Positions 6,031 through 13,191 of a DNA stretch of 18,215 nucleotides are shown here, in pieces. Position numbers and translations under genes: made by a program. Below the pieces are notes generated by a model. The model did not search any database. It saw nothing but the letters and a program-made list of their open reading frames with translations, and was not told the DNA's origin. This DNA is from Treponema sp. GTDB taxonomy: Bacteria; Spirochaetota; Spirochaetia; Treponematales; Breznakiellaceae. Location of the stretch: the NCBI GenBank assembly GCA_031266635.1, contig JAISAN010000130.1:1-18215 (forward strand), given 5' to 3'. Position 1 is the first letter of the stretch. The number at the start of each line of letters is the position of its first letter.

Positions 6031-6947
6031 TCCTCCCACAACCAGGTAGACAGATACCGTTCCCCCGTATCGGGGAGAACCGCCACAATGGTCTTGCCCT
6101 TGTTTTCAGGGCGCTTGCTTACGGTGAGAGCCGCTTCCAGGGCGGAGCCGGAGGAAATCCCTACCAGAATACCCTCTTCTTTGGCAAGCCGCCGGGCGGT
6201 GGTTCCCGCCTTAACATCATCGGTCTGGTAGATTTCGTCCACAATCTTGGAATCGTAGACCTGGGGTTGAAAACCGGCGCCGATGCCCTGGATTTTGTGG
6301 GGGCCCGGCTGGCCGCCGGAAAGTACCGGAGAGGCGGAAGGTTCCACGGCAATAACTTTTACCGAGGATTTTTTGGATTTCAGGTATTTGCCTGCCCCGG
6401 TAATGGTCCCGCCGGTGCCGACCCCGCCGATAAGAATATCCACTTTGCCGTTTGTATCGGCCCAGATTTCCGGCCCCGTGGTTTTTTCGTGGATCGCGGG
6501 GTTGGCGGGATTATCAAACTGCTGGGGGATAAAGGAGTTGGGGATCGCCGCCGCCAATTCCTCCGCCTTGGCGATGGCCCCCTTCATACCCTTGGCCCCT
6601 TCGGTCAGCTCCAGCTCCGCCCCCAGGGCCTTGAGGAGCTTCCGCCGCTCAATGCTCATGGTTTCCGGCATGGTCAGGATGATCCGGTAACCCTTGACCG
6701 CCGCCACATAGGCCAGCCCAATGCCGGTATTGCCGCTGGTAGGTTCAATAATGACGGTCCCTTTTTTTATTTTGCCCTCTTTTTCCGCCGTTTCAATCAT
6801 CGCCAGGGCTATCCGGTCTTTAACGCTGTGGAGGGGATTAAAACTCTCCAGCTTGACGTAGACGATAGCGCCCCCCTCGTTGATTTTGTTGATTTTGACC
6901 AGGGGGGTGTTCCCAATCAGATCGGTAATTTTTTCAGCCTTTGCCAT
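6027..6947 (-). CDS. cysK: cysteine synthase (O-acetylserine sulfhydrylase)
   Basis: 306 residues, standard CysK length. The enzyme makes L-cysteine from O-acetyl-L-serine and sulfide, using PLP in the cytoplasm. The PLP lysine is Lys43 in FNPLHSVKDR; the substrate loop EPTSGNTGIG is at 68-77; the phosphate-binding glycine loop GGVGTGGTITG is at 174-184; the C-terminal LPDTGERYLST (291-301) matches CysK/CysM. The ATG has TAGGAGG 6 nt upstream and a consensus promoter further upstream. It is a single gene, convergent with the repeat array: its last codons lie inside the third 119-bp unit. CysM is less likely because the loop sequences and length fit CysK better. No serine acetyltransferase gene is nearby. 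Confidence 0.96.
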   Translation of the reverse strand: MAKAEKITDLIGNTPLVKINKINEGGAIVYVKLESFNPLHSVKDRIALAMIETAEKEGKIKKGTVIIEPTSGNTGIGLAYVAAVKGYRIILTMPETMSIERRKLLKALGAELELTEGAKGMKGAIAKAEELAAAIPNSFIPQQFDNPANPAIHEKTTGPEIWADTNGKVDILIGGVGTGGTITGAGKYLKSKKSSVKVIAVEPSASPVLSGGQPGPHKIQGIGAGFQPQVYDSKIVDEIYQTDDVKAGTTARRLAKEEGILVGISSGSALEAALTVSKRPENKGKTIVAVLPDTGERYLSTWLWED

Positions 6948-6987
6948 TTGAATCCTCCTAAAGATTTATCCTAGTAAATTTATAGGT

Positions 6988-7016
6988 ATTATAATAAAAA
7001 TTATAAAAAGTGTCAA
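6988..7016 (-). promoter_or_regulatory. consensus sigma70 promoter of cysK
   Basis: On the minus strand TTGACA (7016-7011), a 17-bp AT-rich spacer and TATAAT (6993-6988): a perfect match in both hexamers and in spacing. The ribosome site TAGGAGG and the ATG follow about 40 bp on. Such a promoter suggests strong, largely constitutive expression. Confidence 0.88.
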
Positions 7017-7033
7017 GAGGAATTTTTAGTCAA

Positions 7034-7200
7034 TCTGTCCAAATTGTCATAATCCGGGCGGTTTTGGTAAATTTGAGGCAACTGTTCCACAAGCTGAAGT
7101 TTTGGGAAAGCCTATTGACCTTTTTCGAGCCCTGTTCCATACTAGGACTTTCTGCGGTGTTTTGCTCTGGGCTTAAAACCGCCGGATTAATCTTGACAGA
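7034..7200 (+). promoter_or_regulatory. long inverted repeat, possible structured leader of the small basic protein gene
   Basis: TCTGTC (7034-7039) pairs with GACAGA (7195-7200), and AATCCGGGCGGTTTT (7051-7065) pairs with AAAACCGCCGGATT (7175-7188) with one bulged G. AGCCC (7128-7132) and GGGCT (7169-7173) pair inside. The closing stem ends directly before the ribosome site AAGGAG of the 29-codon gene. Possible promoters are TTGACC (7115-7120) with CATACT (7138-7143), inside the structure, or a weak CATAAT at 7048-7053. It could be a leader, a separate 6S-like RNA or a small mobile element remnant. Confidence 0.4.
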
Positions 7201-7213
7201 AGGAGATGCCGAA

Positions 7214-7303
7214 GTGCCCTGCGGAAGAAAACGCAAACTGAGAAAAATTGCCACCCACAAACGAAAAAAAAAGTTGCGGAAGAACAGACACAAGAACAAA
7301 TAG
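7214..7303 (+). CDS. 29-residue very basic protein (AURKAIP1/COX24, bS22/mS38-like)
   Basis: The GTG at 7214 starts a 29-codon gene; AAGGAG lies 8 nt upstream. Sixteen of the 29 residues are Lys or Arg. The core RKLRKIATHKRKKKLRKNRH matches the pattern I know from short bacterial AURKAIP1/COX24-domain proteins of other phyla, related to mitochondrial mS38 and mycobacterial bS22, which sit on the small ribosomal subunit. The same frame is open upstream to 7010, but that part has no ribosome site and no matching family sequence. It is divergent from cysK. Ribosome association is inferred from the family resemblance, not shown here. A single Cys (residue 3) is present. Confidence 0.75.
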   Translation: MPCGRKRKLRKIATHKRKKKLRKNRHKNK

Positions 7304-7702
7304 TGTTAATCCGGGCCTTTGGTATATCTATAGGAGGGAATATCCGGCAATCCCGGCGGGTTTTCGGATATTTCCGGCTAATCGTAGATTGACGGGGAAA
7401 ACAGACCGGCATAATCCTGGGCATCATCGTTTTCCGGGCCGCTTTTCTTTGAAACTAAAATTTCTCCACTCACCGGATTTGGAAGGGGATATTGTGAAAA
7501 GCTCCCCCCGCGAATGAAGGCGGTTTTCCGGCCCTTGATTATGGGACCGTTAATGAATTTAGCTAAAGACAGGCCGATTCACGGTGTCTATAAAGGAGCT
7601 TTAGCCGGGTGAGCGCGCCAGCACAGTGCTTCCCCTGCCCCAGGGGAATTCCCGCTGCCGCTCTGCTTTTACGGAGCATGGTTAAAAATATTTACATACT
7701 CG
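7304..7702. other. 400-bp gene-free stretch with a chain of hairpins
   Basis: No coding region here convinced me. Paired elements include AATATCCG/CGGATATT (7339-7346/7365-7372), GGAAAAC/GTTTTCC (7396-7402/7429-7435), GCTAAAG/CTTTAGC (7562-7568/7599-7605) enclosing GACA/TGTC and CCG/CGG, a perfect TTCCCCTG/CAGGGGAA with a CCC loop (7630-7648), and GCTCTG/CGGAGC (7660-7677). The 7560-7680 part could be a small structured RNA. I see no SRP RNA or RNase P signature. Confidence 0.4.
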
Positions 7703-7704
7703 AG

Positions 7705-7820
7705 GCTGTTCCAAAACTTCAGTTTTTGGAACAGCAACCTTAGATTTACATGGAAAAGCGGGCTTTTGACCGCTTTTCCAAGAGGTTGTTTCAAAACCAA
7801 CCGGGTTTTGGAACAACCTC
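7705..7820. repeat. three stacked hairpins between convergent genes
   Basis: Hairpin 1: GCTGTTCCAAAA (7705-7716) with TTTTGGAACAGC (7724-7735). Hairpin 2: TGGAAAAGCGG (7751-7761) with CCGCTTTTCCA (7770-7780), perfect. Hairpin 3: GAGGTTGTTTCAAAACC (7782-7798) with GGTTTTGGAACAACCTC (7804-7820), 17 bp with one G-U pair. Hairpins 1 and 3 share the TTCCAAAA/TTTTGGAA core and are probably related copies. They lie 17 bp or more beyond the stop of the minus-strand gene and may act as a bidirectional terminator, or be short palindromic repeats. Confidence 0.6.
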
Positions 7821-7836
7821 ACTCATGTATTGTCCA

Positions 7837-8163
7837 TTATACTTTCGCAAATTGCCCGTCAATCCACTCCGCGTATTTCGTTGCATAACCATTAAAACAG
7901 CCCTGAGTTCGTCCAATCTCGACGCCATCGGCATACAAGACGGTCGTTGGTAAATTCCATGACGGACCAAGCAGATAATCGCCAACGGCCATGGCAGCCC
8001 CCGACACATCACACATCAAATAGCTGTATTTATCGCCTAGAAGGTCCATGGCCGCTCTAAAACACCGGTCACCCTCCAGTGTTCCGGGAGACGTGTTGTA
8101 GCCGCAATATACGACCACTCTTTTGTTGTCCGCTATGTACTGTTCAAATTCTTTTACGGTCAT
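7837..8163 (-). CDS. thioredoxin-fold protein without a CXXC active site
   Basis: 108 residues, thioredoxin size. Strand VVVYC (16-20) is followed by GYNTSPGT where thioredoxins have WCGPC, so the redox pair is missing. The motif NLPTTVLYADGVEIGRTQG (70-88) matches the cis-proline region (Pro72) and following strand of thioredoxins. Cysteines 20, 34, 51 and 89 remain but do not form CXXC. No signal peptide is seen, so it is probably cytoplasmic. Ribosome site is weak (AAGG 7 nt upstream). It lies 42 bp downstream of the FIST-MCP gene on the same strand and may be cotranscribed. A role as a non-catalytic binding protein is a guess. Confidence 0.6.
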   Translation of the reverse strand: MTVKEFEQYIADNKRVVVYCGYNTSPGTLEGDRCFRAAMDLLGDKYSYLMCDVSGAAMAVGDYLLGPSWNLPTTVLYADGVEIGRTQGCFNGYATKYAEWIDGQFAKV

Positions 8164-8205
8164 AAGGGAACCTTAGATACCTCTAACGAAAAGCGCGAAT
8201 GAACG

Positions 8206-10134
8206 TTAACCGTTTTCTGAAAAATGCTCAATGCTTTCAATGTTATGGTCATACACGATCAGCATCTTTTCTATATCATCTTTGGATACATTCGACTGTT
8301 CAATCATGGTATTGAGGGTCGATTTTATGCCCTCATATTCCTGGAAAGTAGTCTCCAGGGAAGCTACATCACGGTTCACCGAATCAATAAGGGATAGTTC
8401 CTGCGTGTTGGCGGACACAAGATTCTGAATGCCGCGCTTGGCTGCTTCGACTTCAGCTTTGACCTTTTCCATTTTTTCCGAAAGGTCGCGGATGCTTTTT
8501 ATAAGAACCTGCATATTTCCCGATATGCCGTCCACCGCGTTCTTGGTGCTTGCGGCGTGCTTGCGGATTTCCGACGCGACTACGGCGAAGCCTTTCCCCG
8601 CCGCGCCGGCCCGGGCAGCCTCAATGGCGGCGTTCAGGGCAAGAATATTGGTCACTTCCGTCACATTGTTGATGGCGGAAAGATTGTCCGACGCTTTTTT
8701 TGCCTCCTCCTGGAGGGATTCGGTAATAAGAAAGGATTCGCTGAATTCCTTGTCGATCACATTAAAGCCCTTGTCTACGCTGCCGATGTCCGCCTGGCTG
8801 TGGGTAAAACTTTCAAGAAAATCGCCGGTGTTCTTCTTGAACGTGGCGGTTCCCTGCTTCATATAATCCGACACGGGGCCAAAGCTGTCGTTAAGGTAGG
8901 CGATGGTTACATTGAGGAGTTCGCTCCGGGAGATGATCTCAAAAACAAGGGCTTTGAGCTTGCTGTCCGCGTAGTGGAAAAGCCGCCTGGTTTTACAGGG
9001 GTCCGGCTCCCCATCTTTCAGAGGACTCCCGAAAAATACCGCGGTGAGGGTTTGGTTGTGGTGGGTGAAAAGCTCCTCCCCATAGGTATTGAAGCCGATA
9101 AAATTGGTTCCGCTAAAGACCCGGTTAAATTCATCGAGTTTCCGGAGTTCTTTGAGCTCCAGATACCTGAGTACGCAGTTAAAAAGGAGGCTTCCCTGGA
9201 TTTCTCCGGGAATACAATTCCGCGCTTCCTCCAGGGCGTTTTTGGCGTTGCCGATAATGTCTCCCTGCCGCAGCAGAAACACCCTGGTCCCCGCCTCTAT
9301 GTAACAGTAAAACTGCAATCCCTTGCCGTCGATGACCGCGTTGGGGCTGCGCACATACACGCTGTCCCCTATTCTGACCCCGAAAGGGTTCTTTGAGTAA
9401 ACCCCCGGATTGAGTTTATCCACCCCGGAAAGGCCCAGTGCCTTTGCGTAATAGGCGGCGGCGTCCTGGCCGTTAATTTCCCATACCACCCGCTTTATGG
9501 TTTCTGAACGGGTAACGGTAAAACCGGTGTCGGTGGGGAGGTAATGCACGTAGTGGCTGAAGAAAAAGGGAACCTTCATTTTGAGGATCATCACCGCCAG
9601 GCCGTCCCCCGAAAGACGCTCGTCCAGGGCGACCAGGGTCTGGGTAAAGCTCAGCTCGTCCGCCGCGGCGCCCCCGACAAAGGGCAGGTTAAGGCTCTTT
9701 TCCAGGGTGAATTCCTGCATGATAACCTCGCCCAGGCAGAGGCCGTCAAAAAAAATGAGCCCCAGGTATTCATCGGGATTGACGGTTCGTCCGCCCAGCT
9801 TGCGTTTCAGCTCTTCGATGGCGTTCCTGGCGGTGCGGGCCGGATCGGCCTTGGCTCCGGTCTGGAAAGAGGTGATAACTTCGGCAACCTCGTTGGAGGA
9901 CAGGGACATGACGGTGATCCCCCTTTCCAGGGCCGCCGCGTTTGACCAGCCGCCGATCATGGAAGCGCCGATGCAGGCCGCCCGGGGGAAAGCCCTTTTC
10001 AGCGCCCTTTGGGGCTCGTCTTTTTCAAAGTCCACCGAAAAGAAGCAGATGATCGCCATAATATCACTTTGATCGATCTCTTGTACGATTCCCTCAATGT
10101 CCAGTGTCTTTCTCGAAGCGACTTTAACGGCCAT
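8206..10134 (-). CDS. soluble FIST-domain chemotaxis signal transducer (FIST-MCP)
   Basis: 642 residues. The N-terminal half matches FIST_N (about 20-215, with FVGGAAADE at 152-160) and FIST_C (about 220-375, with FGVRIGDSVYVRS and FNTYGEELFTHHNQT), a sensory pair thought to bind small ligands such as amino acids. The C-terminal half is a methyl-accepting signalling coiled coil; its tip ILALNAAIEAARAGAAGKGF (497-516) is the highly conserved CheA/CheW contact region. I see no membrane helix, so it is a cytoplasmic receptor. The signalling domain is short and followed by a Glu-rich coiled tail. I chose the ATG at 10134 because GGAGT lies 7 nt upstream; the open frame to 10236 has no such signal. 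It probably feeds the flagellar phosphorelay; no other che gene is nearby. Confidence 0.88.
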   Translation of the reverse strand: MAVKVASRKTLDIEGIVQEIDQSDIMAIICFFSVDFEKDEPQRALKRAFPRAACIGASMIGGWSNAAALERGITVMSLSSNEVAEVITSFQTGAKADPARTARNAIEELKRKLGGRTVNPDEYLGLIFFDGLCLGEVIMQEFTLEKSLNLPFVGGAAADELSFTQTLVALDERLSGDGLAVMILKMKVPFFFSHYVHYLPTDTGFTVTRSETIKRVVWEINGQDAAAYYAKALGLSGVDKLNPGVYSKNPFGVRIGDSVYVRSPNAVIDGKGLQFYCYIEAGTRVFLLRQGDIIGNAKNALEEARNCIPGEIQGSLLFNCVLRYLELKELRKLDEFNRVFSGTNFIGFNTYGEELFTHHNQTLTAVFFGSPLKDGEPDPCKTRRLFHYADSKLKALVFEIISRSELLNVTIAYLNDSFGPVSDYMKQGTATFKKNTGDFLESFTHSQADIGSVDKGFNVIDKEFSESFLITESLQEEAKKASDNLSAINNVTEVTNILALNAAIEAARAGAAGKGFAVVASEIRKHAASTKNAVDGISGNMQVLIKSIRDLSEKMEKVKAEVEAAKRGIQNLVSANTQELSLIDSVNRDVASLETTFQEYEGIKSTLNTMIEQSNVSKDDIEKMLIVYDHNIESIEHFSENG

Positions 10135-10156
10135 AATGCCTACTCCTTTTGATCGA

Positions 10157-10186
10157 AGGATATTTTGATGACAATTGAAATATCCT
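10157..10186. promoter_or_regulatory. palindromic operator-like site upstream of the FIST-MCP gene
   Basis: AGGATATTT (10157-10165) and AAATATCCT (10178-10186) are perfect 9-bp arms around a 12-nt centre. The right arm overlaps the proposed -10 of the FIST-MCP promoter and the site lies 23 bp before its start codon. Its regulator is unknown. Confidence 0.45.
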
Positions 10187-10210
10187 ACTATTTTTTTTAA
10201 TATAGGACAA
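10182..10210 (-). promoter_or_regulatory. candidate promoter of the FIST-MCP gene
   Basis: On the minus strand TTGTCC (10210-10205), 17-bp spacer, TAGGAT (10187-10182): four of six matches in each hexamer. I found no clear sigma28-type flagellar promoter. Confidence 0.35.
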
Positions 10211-10260
10211 TATGATTGTTGACAGGCGCGGGGCAAAAATACTGTTTGCTATGAGTATGC

Positions 10261-10289
10261 CTGACAGATAGTGAAAAGAGGTATATAGT
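10261..10289 (+). promoter_or_regulatory. candidate promoter of the dxs operon
   Basis: CTGACA (10261-10266), 17-bp spacer and TATAGT (10284-10289), five of six matches in each. Initiation would fall near 10296, only about 3 nt before the dxs ATG, giving a nearly leaderless mRNA. A perfect TTGACA at 10219-10224 has no good -10 partner. Confidence 0.45.
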
Positions 10290-10298
10290 TTAAGGTGT

Positions 10299-12302
10299 AT
10301 GACAGCTTGCGCACCCTTGTTATCCCGTATCAACGAGCCGGGGGATCTGAAAAGCCTGAATTCCGTGGAATTGAACCGCCTGGCGGCGGAAATCCGGGAG
10401 ATTATTGTATCCACCGTAAGCCGGAACGGGGGGCATTTGGCCTCCAATTTGGGGGTGGTGGAACTTGCCATCGCGCTGCACCGGGTCTTTACTACCCCGG
10501 AAGATAAAATTGTCTGGGATGTGGGGCATCAGTGTTACGCGCATAAGCTCCTGACTGGCCGTTTTTCGTCTTTTTCCACCCTCAGAAAGGCCGGGGGTCT
10601 GGCGGGTTTTCCCAAGACCGGGGAAAGCCCCCACGATTGTTTTAATACCGGCCATGCTTCCACCTCCATTTCCGCGGCCCTGGGGCTCCTGGCGGGAGAA
10701 CGGCTCCGGGGGGGGACGGGCCGGGCGGTGGCGGTGATCGGCGACGGCGCCCTTACCGGGGGACTGGCTTACGAGGCCCTTTCCCACGCGGGCCAGTTGG
10801 GGCTCCCCCTGGTGGTGATCCTCAACGACAACAAAATGTCTATTAGTCCCAATGTGGGGGGGCTTTCCAAGTATTTAAGCCGCCTTTCCATGAAGGCGAG
10901 ATACCAGCGTTTCCGCCGGTGGTTTGATTCTACGGTCAAGAAGCTTCCCTTTATCGGGGATGCTTTTTTTAACATTGTGGTCCGGCTGAAACGGGCGGTG
11001 AAGGCGGTTTTTTATACCGACAATTTTTTTGTGGACCTCGGTTTTGAATATGTGGGGCCCATTGACGGGCACCATATCCCGCGGCTTACCGAGGTGTTCC
11101 GGGACGTGTGGAAACTCGACCGGCCGGTGGTGATCCATGTAATCACCCGGAAGGGTAAAGGGTACGCCTATGCCGAAGACGATCCCGGCAATTATCATGG
11201 GGTGGGTTCTTTTTCCGTAACCGGGGGCCTTTCGCCGGATTCGCGGCCTTCTTTGTTTGAAAAGCCCCGGCTTTTTACCGACGCGTTTAGCAGCGCCATT
11301 CTGGCGGCCGCCGGGCGGGACCCTGGGGTGGTGGCCGTTACCGCGGCGATGGAAAAGGGAACAGGACTTTCAGCCTTTAAAAAGGCCTTTCCCCTCCGTT
11401 TTTTCGATGTGGGGATTGCGGAAGAACACGCGGTTACTTTTGCGGCGGGCCTTGCCGCCCAGGGCCTGAAGCCGGTGGTGGCGATCTACTCCACTTTTAT
11501 CCAGCGGGCAACGGATCAGGTGATTCACGATGTGGGGCTTCAGGGGCTCCCGGTTATATTTGTTCTGGATCGCTCCGGTTTTGTGGGGGAAGACGGGGAA
11601 ACCCACCAGGGGCTTTTTGATATTTCCCTGTTCCGCCCTGTGCCGGATATGACGATCCTGAGCCCCGCGGGGGAGGCGGAACTTTCCCTGATGCTGGACT
11701 GGGCGCTGAACAGGATCGCCGGCCGGGATAATTCCGCCGCCGGGCGTCAGCCGCTTGTGGGGCCGCTTATGATCCGGTATCCCAAAGCGGCCTGTCCCGG
11801 CGGTATACCGGCCTTTGCCCAGCCCCTGGAATTGGGGAGGGGAGTATGGATCAACCGGGGCGCCAGGGACCGGGGAAAAGTACCGGTCTGTATTGCTTTT
11901 ACGGGCGGCCTCTTCCCCGAGGTCCTTGACGCAGCGGCGGAGCTTGAACGGCGGGGAATCAACGCGGACCTTTACCATCTTCGTTTCCTCAAGCCCATTG
12001 ACGAAGAGTATCTCGCCGGTATTATAAACCGCTATAAATTAACCGTTTTTGTCGAAGAAGGAATACGGGAAGGCGGTTTTGGGGAATATGCCGCGGAACT
12101 TGCCCGGCGGCGGGACAAGGCCGGGGCTGTCCGGGTCCTGGCGGCGGAGAGTCATTTTGTTTCCCTGGGAACCCGGCGGGATCTTTTGCGGATGAACGGC
12201 CTTGACGGGGCGGGAATCGCCGCCAGGGTTCTGGATTTTTTGCCGGCGGAAAAAACCGGCGCTGGAGCAGCATTGTCATGGATGGCCGCCGAACCGGAGT
12301 AG
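10299..12302 (+). CDS. dxs: 1-deoxy-D-xylulose-5-phosphate synthase
   Basis: 667 residues. The enzyme joins pyruvate and glyceraldehyde-3-phosphate to make DXP, the entry step of the MEP isoprenoid pathway, with thiamine diphosphate and Mg. The N-terminal domain has GGHLASNLGVVEL (44-56), DVGHQ (74-78), and the Mg/ThDP motif GDG (148-150) through LNDN (175-178). The central domain has DVGIAEEHA (370-378) with catalytic Glu375, and the C-terminal domain is complete. The length is slightly longer than typical because of a basic insert at about 200-235. The ATG at 10299 gives the expected N terminus (PLLSRINEP). Only a weak AAGG precedes it, very close to the start. First gene of a tight seven-gene operon; its last 25 bp overlap folP. 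Confidence 0.97.
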   Translation: MTACAPLLSRINEPGDLKSLNSVELNRLAAEIREIIVSTVSRNGGHLASNLGVVELAIALHRVFTTPEDKIVWDVGHQCYAHKLLTGRFSSFSTLRKAGGLAGFPKTGESPHDCFNTGHASTSISAALGLLAGERLRGGTGRAVAVIGDGALTGGLAYEALSHAGQLGLPLVVILNDNKMSISPNVGGLSKYLSRLSMKARYQRFRRWFDSTVKKLPFIGDAFFNIVVRLKRAVKAVFYTDNFFVDLGFEYVGPIDGHHIPRLTEVFRDVWKLDRPVVIHVITRKGKGYAYAEDDPGNYHGVGSFSVTGGLSPDSRPSLFEKPRLFTDAFSSAILAAAGRDPGVVAVTAAMEKGTGLSAFKKAFPLRFFDVGIAEEHAVTFAAGLAAQGLKPVVAIYSTFIQRATDQVIHDVGLQGLPVIFVLDRSGFVGEDGETHQGLFDISLFRPVPDMTILSPAGEAELSLMLDWALNRIAGRDNSAAGRQPLVGPLMIRYPKAACPGGIPAFAQPLELGRGVWINRGARDRGKVPVCIAFTGGLFPEVLDAAAELERRGINADLYHLRFLKPIDEEYLAGIINRYKLTVFVEEGIREGGFGEYAAELARRRDKAGAVRVLAAESHFVSLGTRRDLLRMNGLDGAGIAARVLDFLPAEKTGAGAALSWMAAEPE

Positions 12303-13189
12303 GGGAGACGCCGGAAGCCGTGGTTCCCGGTATTTTTTCCCCCCTCTTATTGCCGAGCGGTACGCCGCTGGATTTTTCCGGCCCTCCCATCGTTATGGGA
12401 ATTGTAAACTGCAACGAAGATTCTTTTTTTCCTCCCAGCCGGGCCCTGGCGGGGGCGGCGGTGGAAAAAGCCCTGTCCCTGGCGGACCAGGGGGCCGGGA
12501 TTATCGATCTGGGGGCGGAATCCACCCGGCCCGGGGCGGCGTATATTTCCGCCGGGGAAGAGCTGGAACGGCTGGTTCCGGTAATTGAGCGGATCCGGCG
12601 GTCTTCCGGGATTCCTCTTTCGGTAGATACCCGGAAAGCGGAAGTTGCCCGGGCCTGCCTCGATGCCGGGGCGGATATTATCAACGATATTTCCGCCCTG
12701 GAGGATGACCCCGGCATGGGACGGGTCTGCGGGGAAAAAAACGCCGCCGTGGTTCTGATGCACAAACGGGGCGTCCCGGAAAATATGCAGGATAATCCCC
12801 GGTATGGGGACGCCCCGGCGGAGGTGGGGGCCTACCTCCGGGAGGCGGCGGATCGGGCGGTCCGGCAGGGAATAGGCCGGGAACGGATCATCCTGGACCC
12901 GGGGATCGGTTTTGGGAAACGCCTGGCGGATAATCTTGCCATAATCGCTTGGCTTGCGAAAATGTGCGGGAAGGGCTATCCTGTATTGGTAGGACTTTCC
13001 CGAAAAACCTTTGTCGGCGAATTGACCGGGAGGGCTTCCGGGGAACGGCTGGCGGGAACTCTGGCCGCCGAGGCCTGGTGCGTTCTCCAGGGGGCGCGGA
13101 TACTCCGGGTCCATGACGTGCGGGAAACGGTGGATATGGTCAAGGTCTTGTGGGGCATCATGAAGGCCGGGGAAGGACATAACACATAA
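12278..13189 (+). CDS. folP: dihydropteroate synthase
   Basis: 303 residues. It condenses 4-aminobenzoate with the pterin pyrophosphate in folate synthesis and is the sulfonamide target. Family sites are present: GIVNCNEDSF with Asn44 (41-50), DLGAESTRPGA (77-87), SVDTRK with Asp117, NDIS with Asn136, DPGIGFGK with Asp207, SRK with Lys243 and RVHDV with Arg277/His279. The first loop is unusual: most family members read NVTPDSFSDGG, here NCNEDSFFPPSR. The N-terminal 35 residues are a non-conserved extension. The ATG at 12278 overlaps dxs by 25 bp; GGAG lies 10 nt upstream. An internal ATG at 12395 would remove the first conserved strand and is less likely. cdaA follows after 2 bp. Confidence 0.93.
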   Translation: MDGRRTGVGETPEAVVPGIFSPLLLPSGTPLDFSGPPIVMGIVNCNEDSFFPPSRALAGAAVEKALSLADQGAGIIDLGAESTRPGAAYISAGEELERLVPVIERIRRSSGIPLSVDTRKAEVARACLDAGADIINDISALEDDPGMGRVCGEKNAAVVLMHKRGVPENMQDNPRYGDAPAEVGAYLREAADRAVRQGIGRERIILDPGIGFGKRLADNLAIIAWLAKMCGKGYPVLVGLSRKTFVGELTGRASGERLAGTLAAEAWCVLQGARILRVHDVRETVDMVKVLWGIMKAGEGHNT

Positions 13190-13191
13190 AA

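Noticed and set aside
5949..6974. 341-codon plus-strand open frame
   Set aside because: It lies antisense to cysK over nearly its whole length and begins inside the tandem repeat; the composition is that of a shadow frame.
7010..7213. 97-residue version of the small basic protein
   Set aside because: Only the last 29 codons show the family pattern, and the ribosome site points to GTG 7214; the upstream part lies in a structured region.
7560..7690. SRP (4.5S) RNA
   Set aside because: The conserved tip with GGAAG and AGCAG was not found.
10135..10236. 34-codon extension of the FIST-MCP protein
   Set aside because: It crosses the proposed promoter and palindrome, and the ATG at 10134 has a good ribosome site.
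11370..11978. Long minus-strand open frames inside dxs and folP
   Set aside because: Shadow frames of GC-rich genes with strong families on the other strand.
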